Source of the DNA: Closterium sp. Naga37s-1
Lineage: Eukaryota; Streptophyta; Zygnematophyceae; Desmidiales; Closteriaceae
Direction: 5' to 3'
Assembly: GCA_947471745.1 (NCBI GenBank)
Contig: CANJKZ010000080.1
Coordinates: 665,501 to 729,500, forward strand
DNA length: 64,000 nt
Shown here: positions 41,401 to 49,485 of the stretch, one piece after another
Layout: each line of letters begins with the position of its first letter
Numbering within the stretch: position 1 is the stretch's first letter
The notes under the pieces: model-generated
Told to the model about the DNA's origin: nothing
Database searches by the model: none
What the model saw: only the letters and a program-made list of their open reading frames with translations
Made by a program: the position numbers and the translations under genes

Positions 41401-43021
41401 GTTCAACCACTTCACTAGCAGCCTGAGAGACATGGGGCTGAGACACAACGCAGGGAAGTGCGCGGCGTGGAGCACAGAGGAACCACCGGAGGGGTCCTTG
41501 CCAGCTGGGGTCCCATTCTGCCCGAACGGTCTGCGGGTGTTGGGCAGCTTCATTGGCGCGCCAGAAGGAGCAGCCGCCTTTATCCGAGCGCAGCTGCAGG
41601 CAATGACGACTCCCCTCCCGCAGATATCCGACCTCGACCCGCAAACAGCGTCGTTGCTGCTGACGAGGTGCATTTCGAGGCGGATGTCTTATCTCGCTCG
41701 CACCACCCCACTCAGCCTACTGCCAGAGGAAGAATGGTCACGATGGGGCGAGGCGCTGCTCCACACTCTGCTAGACGCCTGCGGCGTGCGGCATCCAAGG
41801 GGGGAAGCAGAGGGGAGACGTGTGTGGGACCAGGCCTCCCTCCCCCCAAGCCTGGGGGGCCTGGGGCTCGCAGACCCAGCGGTGGAAGGACGGTACAGTT
41901 ACCTGGCAAGTTTCGTCCAGGCCCATGAACTCCTTGCCTCCCTGCCCGGCCCTGCCGGGGCCCACCTCTCTACCGCGCTGAACTGGACAGAGGAGGTGGA
42001 TCCGGACCCGAACCAACTGCAAGCCTGGCTCGGGGAGTGCAGGGCAAGCCTCACACAGGAGGGACGTGACCTGCTGGTGGCAGAAATGGCAGCGCCCAAG
42101 GGACAGCTGCAGCACCGACTCGCCCTCCTGGTCCAGGGGGGGCGCAGCGCCGCACAAGTAGCAGCATCGCGGCACATAGAGCCGAACCACCTATGCGGCC
42201 ACACGCAGCGGCTCCTGTCCCTCACAGGCTATGGTGCAGGGGACTGGCTGATAGCCATCCCCTACATGTCCTCCCTCCGCCTCAACCCCGAACACTTCTC
42301 GTTTGCCCTCCAGTTCCGCCTAGGACTGCCTCTCCCCGTCCCTGACAACTGTGACTGCACCAAGAGAGTCGCCACTGCAGACAAGCGCCTCCCCAACCAC
42401 CTCCTCCGCTGCGGCACAGGGCACGGGCGGACCAACACACACAACGAGCTGCGGGACGAATGTGTGAGGATGGCGCAGGACGCGGGGTTCATCGTGCACA
42501 AGGAGAGCACGGCGTTTAGCCCGGTCGACAACAAGAAGGCCGACCTGGCCATGCAGGATCAAAGCAGTGGGGCGGTGTGGCTAGGCGACATCACCATCAC
42601 CGACCCCATCAGCAAGAGGGACGAGACGGCAAGGAATGGAAGGGGTTGGGCAGCAAGGGAGGCGGCGGACAAGAAAATAGGGCTATACCACGGCAGGGCA
42701 GAATTTGCGGGCTTTTACCCCCTGGCAGTCGAGACCTATGGCTGCCCATGTGACGAGGTGCAGGCCTTCCTGAAGCACCTGGCGGACAGAGCAGCACGCT
42801 TGCACTTCAACGCGGACCCCTCAACCTACCAGGCCGCCAAGCTGCTGCACCAGTTCCGCCAGCGGTGGTCGGTTGCCCTGCAGAGGGCACAGGCCGTGAG
42901 CTTCCTCATCAAGATGAACCAGGCAGCCCAGATAGAAAACCCAGACCTAGGGGGACCAGAGGGGGTCCTGGACCCAGGGGATTGCTTTGCAACCCTAGAG
43001 CCGTGCAATGGTAGTGAGTAG
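38441..43021 (+). CDS. LINE polyprotein: RT + restriction-like endonuclease (intact)
   Basis: A single frame of 1526 codons from ATG to TAG. Residues 1-410 are a low-complexity Gln/Pro/Arg/Ala region with no recognised domain. About 410-560 is an RG-rich segment (GGRGGRRRAAGRGRGREN) and an acidic stretch. About 570-700 is the pre-RT (FSPEQLAKD, RKGSLRRAILALESTP). RT spans about 740-1100: CENGVGGGPSGMTFEHLRD at 750, SRLIALAKPEGGTRPIAEGE, LQADLSNAFNSI, GVRQGDPLGPLLFA, catalytic FADDVTFLG at about 970. The zinc knuckle CDCTKR...PNHLLRC is at about 1304. The endonuclease motifs KKADLAMQD and VWLGDITITDP are at 1365-1388. The tail is FYPLAVETYGCPCDE...FRQRWSVALQRAQAV. No APE endonuclease is present. 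The domain order fits RLE LINEs (R2/CRE-like), which nick a target and prime reverse transcription there. Confidence 0.92.
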   Translation: MDQSGADATSDPPAGHAECPSSSATPSGPPEWWRQSRRLRNLPAGTSVSPAQPRPIAPQPQRLPARARPTQALGGGQLGRPRQDNRPAGRQAEIPPEQAEETRAPATAQAGAHGGSLRASITGRASPPEPRRAGEGAPPPEKGAVVEEVQTHHHEQGPRVTALTPRASGQPRGEPPEGEQMARELHVASCSDSPGRPDRRETHQSQSAARPRLLLARPATRHARDRDLPSNHPGAHASSPAAAVGEGNHAVDETHPAHLGGRANADGSYPAAQPEEGQGQTRKPRGEEGQTPRPVHQGTQQETPQAAPQAQEEAPRQTQVPLQQQPPSQQVTATPEREARERAPRQEQGEAPRQPQAPERRQAQAPAPPRAVGRPHPPTLVQSRLPWSSREQETPRLTSRQQEPPEPTAPAMQAQPTPRQRAAANTALGIRHQQPQASRGGRGGRRRAAGRGRGRENGFQRAVRLALTEADDTNAAEDEAEEARDPTFIAQPAVESTTEGSGGDEGDAAPGAESRANVATPPRAASAQIRIGGEAHRHAPLTTTQPAQPRQFSPEQLAKDTTRFGEIQNWDLTPLRDSRQPPLSRKIPHDIRASFAMAILTPLLHLSRNPDSVPGWRLLLFIPRLILRQAKPEKPDWPTVKLRLRQFFKGEWNQLYEAAVSAIDTPPLPRHQPDAQGKRARAEGLVRKGSLRRAILALESTPVTDPTPETLDSLKAKHPPAPPGYIDWTPPDQTKVPTITKAAFAKLLCRCENGVGGGPSGMTFEHLRDATIVNAAVTTHLHALVSTILQGPLPVEVCSLLTASRLIALAKPEGGTRPIAEGECILHLAAKSALYALADEARHHFLPLQYCVAVQGGSEAIIHAARSYLSTHSRAMILQADLSNAFNSISREAIVAGLRDTALQGILPLVRISYGAPSELFLDAGFNSPPLTSVTGVRQGDPLGPLLFAAGIHPALAATAASFPTVLCLAFADDVTFLGEAAECTAAFNHFTSSLRDMGLRHNAGKCAAWSTEEPPEGSLPAGVPFCPNGLRVLGSFIGAPEGAAAFIRAQLQAMTTPLPQISDLDPQTASLLLTRCISRRMSYLARTTPLSLLPEEEWSRWGEALLHTLLDACGVRHPRGEAEGRRVWDQASLPPSLGGLGLADPAVEGRYSYLASFVQAHELLASLPGPAGAHLSTALNWTEEVDPDPNQLQAWLGECRASLTQEGRDLLVAEMAAPKGQLQHRLALLVQGGRSAAQVAASRHIEPNHLCGHTQRLLSLTGYGAGDWLIAIPYMSSLRLNPEHFSFALQFRLGLPLPVPDNCDCTKRVATADKRLPNHLLRCGTGHGRTNTHNELRDECVRMAQDAGFIVHKESTAFSPVDNKKADLAMQDQSSGAVWLGDITITDPISKRDETARNGRGWAAREAADKKIGLYHGRAEFAGFYPLAVETYGCPCDEVQAFLKHLADRAARLHFNADPSTYQAAKLLHQFRQRWSVALQRAQAVSFLIKMNQAAQIENPDLGGPEGVLDPGDCFATLEPCNGSE
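38463..39746 (-). CDS. antisense ORF of LINE (in the intact copy)
   Basis: A 427-codon minus-strand frame, wholly inside the sense ORF. The start drawn is GTG; the ATG used in sister copies (MPVSIGDEYYSYSPRPF) reads KPVAVGGGSPVPYSPRPF here. Order: Pro/Ala-rich region; Arg/Ser block (DERGVSRRRRDSPRRR); RG box (GGRGRGRGGWLD); ATIADVRQIVTDAFRD; helical C-terminus (VPEATLGQLWRLSESL, LDAADQVALLLAPVLAAP, GATILVVRSVWQTMTG), stop TAG after HALQADRM. Each minus codon's third base lies opposite the second base of a sense codon, as in the other copies. Function is unknown. The RG and Arg-rich parts suggest nucleic-acid binding. Confidence 0.45.
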   Translation of the reverse strand: MAVGGGSPVPYSPRPFGVALAALASPALSAPVAPVAAMSAAGSPAHASSTVVDSGRESAGVAVQPRVAAPAPVPAFVLVPAADVAPLPAPGAAPSPAPHVPVLPSPAETAAVAGVAPASGVAPPPVPVGLPVVSPAASLGAPGGESAPPLPAASASAPALPPAVQQGNSRPHSPSPQDERGVSRRRRDSPRRRQPQANWHAHQGGWRGGRGRGRGGWLDAPATIADVRQIVTDAFRDGQAGPASQNSSRRAAPAPSAPLPVARPVVAPTPAVSMPSPSAPARGGGSGLPQLQLPSLAEELLPPRAEVPEATLGQLWRLSESLRALLLVQSLAHGSLPPVPAESLLDGPRDDCLDAADQVALLLAPVLAAPVRGGVGAVGQLDAAVRDLRRYLRADSGADAIGATILVVRSVWQTMTGILHALQADRM

Positions 43022-43045
43022 ACGTCTTGGGCAGCCATATGTCTG

Positions 43046-43570
43046 ACGCCCTGGCGATTAGCCACTATACCAACCTGCCTTGGAAATATTAGCCTTGGTA
43101 CTATAGACGGTGTAGACCCCCTGGCGATTAGCCACTATACCAACCTGCCTGACACCGTCAGCTTCTTCCCCCTGGCGGTTGAGACATATGGCTGCCCTTG
43201 TGCCGAAGTCCCGAAGTTTCTGAAGCTTCTGGCGGACACAGCTGCTAGGCGTCATTTCAACGCCTTACCAACCTCCTACCATGCAGCTAGGTTCCTCCAC
43301 CTCTTCAGGCAACGCTGGTCGGTGGCGCTACAACGGGCACAGTCCGTCGGATACATCATTAAGACCTGCTAGGCGGCCGTAGCAGAGAACCCCCCGGTGG
43401 GAGGGGTCCGGTCCGAGCTTCACCTTGGGGATTGTTGTGTTGTGTTGGAACCTCTCATGGAGGTGTAGATAGGCACAATGGGTCTGGCTAGCTAGTAGTA
43501 AATCCCTTGTTCTAGGCTGGATACTTGCATGTGTGTACCTCTTTGACATATCAATACAAGGACCATTAGA
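43046..43570 (+). mobile_element. LINE 3' fragment, subfamily C-like
   Basis: Only the last 500 bp of a copy: SFFPLAVETYGCPCAEV...LFRQRWSVALQRAQSVGY, then an early TAG at about 43369, the 3' UTR and the family terminus at 43549. A 31 bp piece (core GCGATTAGCCACTATACC) is present twice (43048-43078 and 43119-43149), with about 40 bp of other sequence between. It is 5'-truncated. Confidence 0.8.
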
Positions 43571-43589
43571 GAGAGAGAGAGAGAGAGAA
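43549..43589 (+). repeat. LINE 3' terminus with (GA)n tail
   Basis: TATCAATACAAGGACCATTA followed by about 10 GA units, then directly the next 5'-truncated copy. Confidence 0.9.
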
Positions 43590-44137
43590 GCAGTGGAGCA
43601 GTTTACATCTGTGACGTCACTGTCACCGACCCTATTAGCACTAGGGACCCTGAGGCTCAAAAAGGCAGGGGGTGGGCGGCACGAGAGCAGGCCGACAAGA
43701 AGATCAAGCATTATGCCAACCACCCGGAGACGGTTGGCTTCTTCCCCCTGGCAGTGGACACGTACGGCTGCCCATGCGCTGAGGTTCCCGTATTCCTCAA
43801 GCTCCTGGCAAACTCGGCGGCTCGGCGGCACTTCAACGCCGACTCCAAATCATTCTATGCCGCCAAGTTCTTGCACCAGTTCCGGCAGCGTTGGTCAGTG
43901 GCCCTGCAACGGGCCCAATCCGTGGGGCTTCTAATGAAGTTGGGTGAGGCGACGGCGGCTGAGAACCCTCCGGTGGGGGGCATTGGGCATGAGCTGCACC
44001 TAGGGGACTGTTTTGCAGTGGTGGAACCAATCCTGGAGACCTAGAGTGGGGCAGTAGGGCGGGGGGGAGCAGTAGAGGCTTAGGTGATGTTGCATTGTGT
44101 TTTCATTTGCTTACTTTCTGCCTTGCATGTGTGTACC
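43589..44137 (+). mobile_element. LINE 3' fragment, subfamily C
   Basis: A 5'-truncated copy that starts in the endonuclease motif (SSGAVYICDVTVTDPIS) straight out of the GA repeat. It is open to TAG at 44042-44044, and is nearly identical to the 3' end of the copy at 44.1-49.2 kb. It lacks the terminal motif: about 44137 it runs into the next copy's leader. Confidence 0.85.
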
Positions 44138-44182
44138 TTCAGTTCAGCGTTCATTTGCTCTCCTAACCGAGCGGCTCGCGCA

Positions 44183-44229
44183 GGCCGCCTTCGGCGGCCG
44201 ACGCTCGACAGCGCGGCCTCCGGCCGCGC
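44183..44229 (+). promoter_or_regulatory. twin GC hairpins in LINE 5' UTR
   Basis: GGCCGCC-TTC-GGCGGCC (44183-44199) and GCGCGGCC-TC-CGGCCGCGC (44211-44229). The second loop differs from the other copies while its stem is kept. Confidence 0.7.
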
Positions 44230-44327
44230 GTGAGGGGACGGCAAGCAAAACGACAAACAGTTGCTCATACTAGGGGACATTACACGCATGGCAAGTCCTA
44301 CGGCAAACTAGCAGGAAGCACGGAATC

Positions 44328-47300
44328 ATGGGGCAGTCGGAGCCCGCATCTACATGCGGTGAGCTCCAAGGGCGTGAAGAACGCCCGTCAGGGAGCGCCA
44401 CAGCTCCCGTACCACAAGCGTACTTGCGCCGATCGCCGCGGCTCCGGATCCTGCGCGCAAGTGCCTCCTCAAGCCCCGGACAGCATCGTCAAGCTGTCCC
44501 GCAGCAGCAGCGCCACCCTCCGCGGGCGCAGCCAACACGGGCGCCAGCAGCGACGCGAGCTGGTCCGCCGCGTCCAAGCACGTGTCACGCTGGCGGCTGC
44601 GGAAAGTCTCTTCAGGAATCACGGGGAGGGACGAGTGAGCAAGAACTTGAATCAGAAGCAACGCGTGGAGGCTCTCCGCGAGCCGGTGGAGCTGGCCAAG
44701 AGTTGCCTCCGGAACACGCGTCTGCGGAGGCTGCAGCGCCTCCGTCAGAAATAGCAGCGGCGCATCAGCAGCAATGTGGTGGGAATGCAGAGCCGCAGCG
44801 CCATCCCCCGCGGCAACAAACTCCACCCCCGCAACAGGCGGAACCGGTGGCAAATGCAGACGAGAGCCGGGAGCAGGCGCCGAGACAGAAGGAGATGGAG
44901 CTGACGGGGCGAGGACGGGAGGAGGAAATGCAGCAGCCGGCGGAGGGGCCACGGGAGGCTCAGGCTGACGAGGAGCCGCAGGCACCGGCGCGGCCCGCAG
45001 CGAACTGCTCTGACTCTGCGCCGCCCTCTCCTTGCGCACGGCCCGCGACACCTTTCGCTGGAGATCCGCCATTGTCACGGGCGGACGATATCTCCCTCCA
45101 CCACCACGCCCGTGGGGGCCCCTCCAACCCCCATTGCCGCCGTGGTGAGCAGGCCACTGGGCCTGCTGCTGGTAGCGCCGAGGGGAGTTGCGCCGGCGCC
45201 GTGACGTCTCCCGCTCCTGTTGGGGCGCGGGAGAATGGGGGCGGGATAGGCGGCAGTCCGGCGACGGGGGACGAGACGGCTGCACTACAGGGGCCGCCGA
45301 CAGCAGAGCAGGAGCCACCGGGTCCGCGCCAGGAAGCGCAACCATCGGAGCCGGGTCGACAGTGGTGGCGGACGCCGCCTTCGGGGAAGAAGCAGACGCC
45401 GGCGCAGGCACGTCGGGGACAGAAGCGGCCGGTGCAACGAGTGCGCCAACAGCAGGACCGGAGCGAGCTGCAGCCTCCCCAGCAGGCGCAGACGCCACCG
45501 GCGCAACCACGGGAGCCGGGTGCTCAGGAGCAGGAGCAGCAGGCGGGGCGGGCGGAGCCTCAACAGGAGCAGACGGGCCAGCCTCGCCCACGCCAAGGGG
45601 AGCCGCGGGTGCGGGGGGAAGAATCCTTTCAGCGTCTGCTGACGCGTGCTTCGGAGCCGGCGGTAGAGGAGGCTTCGGGGCCGTGGTCGCCTTTTCGGGC
45701 CCCGACTGAGGCCTGGCGACGACAGCCGACCAGGCGGCAGCGCGCTCTGGCGACGGCTCGTCAGCACTAGCAATCACCATCTCAAGCGCGGGGAAGCCGA
45801 GGGACAGAACGGCAAACGGCAAGCGGGGTTGGCGGAGGCCCAGAGAATGGATACCAGGCAGCGGCAAGAGCGGCTTTAACCAACTGGGATACGACTAATG
45901 AGGAAGACGAGCGGCTGGATCCCTCTTATAGAGAAGAAGCAGCACCAGATAGCGAGGGCGAAGAGACGGAGGAAGAGGAAGACGGGGCGAGGGAGAACAC
46001 TGGCAGAATGGATGCAGTGGAGGAGCAAGCACGCTTGGACACGCCTCAGGAGACACGCCCACCACTCGATGCCGATCGGACGGAGGAACTTCCAACCTTC
46101 TCTTCCAGGGCGCGAGAGAGTCGTCCAAGAGGAAATCGGCAAGCGAACATTGGGATTGCGACGCGCTCAGCCGCTTCGAACCCCCGCTATTTTTCGCCTG
46201 ACGAACTGGCGAAGCGAACAGACCTGTTCGCTGCCATCGGTACTTGGGACATCGCGGTTCTGTGCGACAGTCGTCAGCCATCGCTGTCGCGGCGCTTACC
46301 GCCAAATCTGTGTCAGCTGTTCTCGCTGGCGTTACTGACGCCGTTACTGCACCTCTCGCGAAACCCCGAGTCAGAGGCAGGATGGCGCCTGCTGTTATTT
46401 CTCCCGCGCCTAACCCTTCGTCAGACCTCGCCACAACGGCCGGATTGGCCAAAAATCAAAGCCCGTCTCCGAGCCTTCCAGCGTGGCGAATGGGAGCAAC
46501 TGTACCTGGACGCGGTTGACGCAGTCAACGTGCCACCTCTGCCGCGGCACCGGCCCGATGCGACAGGTGTGATCAGCCGGGCCGAGGGTCTGGCGAAACG
46601 TGGCAGTCTTCGACGGGCCGTCCTCGCCCTGGAGTCAACCCCCGTCTGCACCCCCAGCCCCGAAATTCTGGAGGAGCTGCGTCAAAAGCACCCACCAGCA
46701 GCAAGCGAAGAGGTGACCTGGCCGACACCGCGTGAGTCAACACTTTCAATCGCCCACGCGGATTTCGCCAAGATGTTGGGCAGATGCGAAAATGGAGTTG
46801 GAGCCGGGCCTTCTGGGATGACATTTGAGCACTTGCGCGACGCGTCTATCACAAATGCGTCGGTCCGAACCCATCTGCACGCCTTGGTTAACACCATCCT
46901 GGGAGGAAATTTGCCAGGCTCGGTGGCGAACCTCCTGACCGCATCACGCCTCATTGCTCTGGCCAAGCCGAGGGGTGGTGCTCGGCCAATCGCGATCGGC
47001 GAGTGCTTGACAAGGCTGGCAGCCAAGGCTGCCCTGACAGTGATGGGCGAAGCTGCCCGCGAGTTCTTCCTCCCCCTATAGTACGGCGTGGCAGTGCCAG
47101 GTGGCGCCGAGACCGTAATCCATGCGGCCAGAGCTTTCCTGGACTCCCACCCCACCAGCCTGGTTTTGCAAGCGGACATCAAGAACGCTTTCAACAGTAT
47201 TTCGCGACAGGCCATCGCCACTGCGTTACACGCCCCCGAACTCTCGCCACTCCTGCCGCTCGTCAGACTGACCTACGGTAACCCGTCACAGCTGTACCTG

Positions 47301-49116
47301 GATTCCAACTACAACTCCGAACCACTGCATAGCGAACGCGGGGTCCGCCAGGGGGACCCACTTGGCCCGCTACTGTTTGCGGCGGGGATACATGCCACGC
47401 TTCGCGACACTGCAGACACTCACGCTGGTGTACTTTGTTTGGCGTACGCGGACGACGTGACATTCATAGGGGGACATTGAAGACACTGTAGCAGCATTTA
47501 CCCATTTCACGAGCAAGCTGTTGCTCCTGGGACTCGAGCACAATCCACAAAAGTGCGCAGCCTGGAGCTCGAACGCAGTCCAAGCAGCCCACCTACCTCC
47601 GGGGGTGCCGTTCTCCAAGGACGGTGTGCAACTACTAGGCAGCTTCATGGGGCCTGATAGCGGCGCGGCGACTTTCCTAGCAGGTCAGCTGGACGACATG
47701 GCGAAGCCGCTAACACTCATCGAACGGACGGACCCACAGGTTGCGGCACTACTCATCACACGCTGCATTTCGAGGCGGGTCGCATACCTCACACGGACGA
47801 CGCCTCTTAACCTACTCCCCCGCGACAGATGGAGCCAGTGGGGTATGGACCTGCTCACCACGCTTCTTACCGCTTGTGACATTCGCACGCCGACCTGCAG
47901 GACGGAGAAAACACGCGTCTGGGAGCAGGCTTCGTTACCCCCATCGCTAGGAGGTCTCGGTATCACGAATCCCCTCGTAGAGGGGGTTTACGGCTTCGCG
48001 GCGAGCTTTACCCAGGCGGCGCTTTTTCTCAACGAACTCACGCTGGAAGAGGGGACCGCGCTCACGCTGGCCCGGAATCATATGCTCCTGCCGCGAGACG
48101 TCAGCACGCCACTACACACTTGGCTGATGGGGTGTGAGGAGGCACTACCAACAGACGCCCGGGAGATATTAGAAAAGGAGCGGTTGGAACGCTCTGACAT
48201 TCGGCTCCAGCACGTGCTCGGACTGAAGGTGCACGGGAGTCGGTATGCCGTGCAGGTGCAAGCGACGAGGCGAATGGGGCTGAACCCGCTCGCCGGACAC
48301 ACGCAGCGGATGTACTCTCTGACTGGCTACGGCACCGGCGACTGGATTACGGCCATCCTAGTGGCTCCCACAAGGCGGATTGGGCCAGTGCATTTCGCCA
48401 ATGCAGTGCGCTTCCGCCTCGCGCTGCCGTTTTCCACTCCAAAGAACTGCGACTGCTCGGAGCACACGGCCATCACTGACCCCCGGCTCCCAAACCACCT
48501 GCTCCGCTGCGGCACGGGCAAGCGCCGCACCAACACTCATAATGAACTGCGGGATGCATGCGTAAGCATGGCACAGGATGCGGGCTTTATAGTCCATCGG
48601 GAGTCAACGGCTTACTGCCCCATCGAGGAACAAACGGCGGATTTCACAATGTCGGACAGAAGCAGTGGAGCAGTTTACATCTGTGACGTCACGGTCACTG
48701 ACCCTATTAGCACTAGGGACCCTGAGGCTCAGAAAGGCAGAGGGTGGGCGGCACGTGAGCAGGCCGACAAGAAGATCAAGCATTATGCCAACCGCCCGGA
48801 GACTGTTGGTTTCTTCCCCCTGGCAGTGGACACATACGGCTGCCCTTGCGCTGAGGTTCCCGTATTCCTCAAGCTCTTGGCAGACTCGGCGGCTCGGCGG
48901 CACTTCAACGCCGACTCCAAATCTTTCTATGCCGCCAAGTTCTTGCACCAGTTCCGGCAGCGTTGGTCCGTGGCCCTGCAACGGGCCCAATCCGTGGGGC
49001 TTCTAATGAAGTTGGGTGAGGCGGCGGCGGCTGAGAACCCTCCGGTGGGGGGCATTGGGCATGAGCTGCACCTGGGGGACTGTTTTGCGGTGGTGGAACC
49101 ACTCCTGGAGATTTAG
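44328..49116 (+). pseudogene. LINE ORF, subfamily C (three defects)
   Basis: Essentially one frame of about 1596 codons from ATG 44328. It has TAG at 45768-45770, a second TAG at 47079-47081 (CAG in the sister copy) and a one-base gain near 47470 that moves the end to another frame (47521-49116). The order is as in the intact copy. The pre-RT is LPRLTLRQTSPQRPDWP and KRGSLRRAVLALESTP. RT has CENGVGAGPSGMTFEHLRD, LQADIKNAFNSI, GVRQGDPLGPLLFA and YADDVTFIG. The zinc knuckle CDCSEH...PNHLLRC is at 48.45 kb. The endonuclease has TADFTMSD and VYICDVTVTDPIS. The few defects point to a fairly recent loss of function. Confidence 0.85.
44350..45780 (-). CDS. antisense ORF of LINE, subfamily C
   Basis: With the ATG at 45780-45778 (MVIASADEPSPERAAAWSAV) this frame has 476 codons; it stays open further upstream to 45867. 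Domains: Pro/Ala-rich N-terminal half; QERETSRRRRNSPRRYQQQ; RG/Gly-rich GRGGGGRYRPP; VTMADLQRKVSRAVRKERA; helical C-terminus (VPEATLGQLHRLAESL, LDAADQLASLLAPVLAAP, GASTLVVRELWRSLTG), ending HALGAHRM at TAG 44350. It lies in the same register against the sense frame as in the other copies. Confidence 0.45.
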   Translation of the reverse strand: MVIASADEPSPERAAAWSAVVARPQSGPEKATTAPKPPLPPAPKHASADAERILPPAPAAPLGVGEAGPSAPVEAPPAPPAAPAPEHPAPVVAPVASAPAGEAAARSGPAVGALVAPAASVPDVPAPASASSPKAASATTVDPAPMVALPGADPVAPALLSAAPVVQPSRPPSPDCRLSRPHSPAPQQERETSRRRRNSPRRYQQQAQWPAHHGGNGGWRGPHGRGGGGRYRPPVTMADLQRKVSRAVRKERAAQSQSSSLRAAPVPAAPRQPEPPVAPPPAAAFPPPVLAPSAPSPSVSAPAPGSRLHLPPVPPVAGVEFVAAGDGAAALHSHHIAADAPLLFLTEALQPPQTRVPEATLGQLHRLAESLHALLLIQVLAHSSLPVIPEETFRSRQRDTCLDAADQLASLLAPVLAAPAEGGAAAAGQLDDAVRGLRRHLRAGSGAAAIGASTLVVRELWRSLTGVLHALGAHRM

Positions 49117-49214
49117 AGTGGGGTAGTAGGGTGGCAGCAGAGGTAGCTTAGGTGATGTTGCATTGTGTTTCATGTTGCTTGCTTTCTACCTTGCATGTGT
49201 GTACTTTCCAGCAC

Positions 49215-49232
49215 TATCAATACACGGACCAT

Positions 49233-49305
<73 letters not shown>
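49215..49305 (+). repeat. LINE 3' terminus with long (GA)n tail
   Basis: TATCAATACACGGACCATTA then about 36 GA units to 49305. Confidence 0.95.
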
Positions 49306-49308
<3 letters not shown>

Positions 49309-49354
49309 TAGCCTCTGCCATCCGCCCTTAGCCTCGGCCCTTGCCTCTCAGCCC

Positions 49355-49361
49355 TATTTAA
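49355..49361 (+). promoter_or_regulatory. TATA-like box of LINE 5' UTR
   Basis: TATTTAA in GCCCTATTTAAGGCCG, 50 bp after the GA repeat and 131 bp before the ATG. Confidence 0.45.
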
Positions 49362-49485
49362 GGCCGTCCTAAGGCCCTTCTCTTCATAGTTTGTTTGGCG
49401 GCCGGAAATACAAGTGCAAATACAAGCGAGTGACACTAGTAAGGACGTACAGGCAATGGCGGTTCATACACTGAACTAGACACAC

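Larger units (their letters stand above)
38188..43040 (+). mobile_element. RLE-type LINE, subfamily B, with intact ORF
   Basis: 5' UTR 38188-38440 with TATA box and twin hairpins, then one ORF of 1526 codons. Soon after the stop the sequence passes into a fragment of another copy, so the 3' UTR and terminus are missing. It is the best reference copy in the window for the protein. Confidence 0.88.
44138..49233 (+). mobile_element. RLE-type LINE, subfamily C, near full length
   Basis: A leader with twin hairpins (no TATA box; its first part is lost), ORF region 44328-49116, 3' UTR, and the terminus at 49215 with a long GA tail. Confidence 0.88.
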
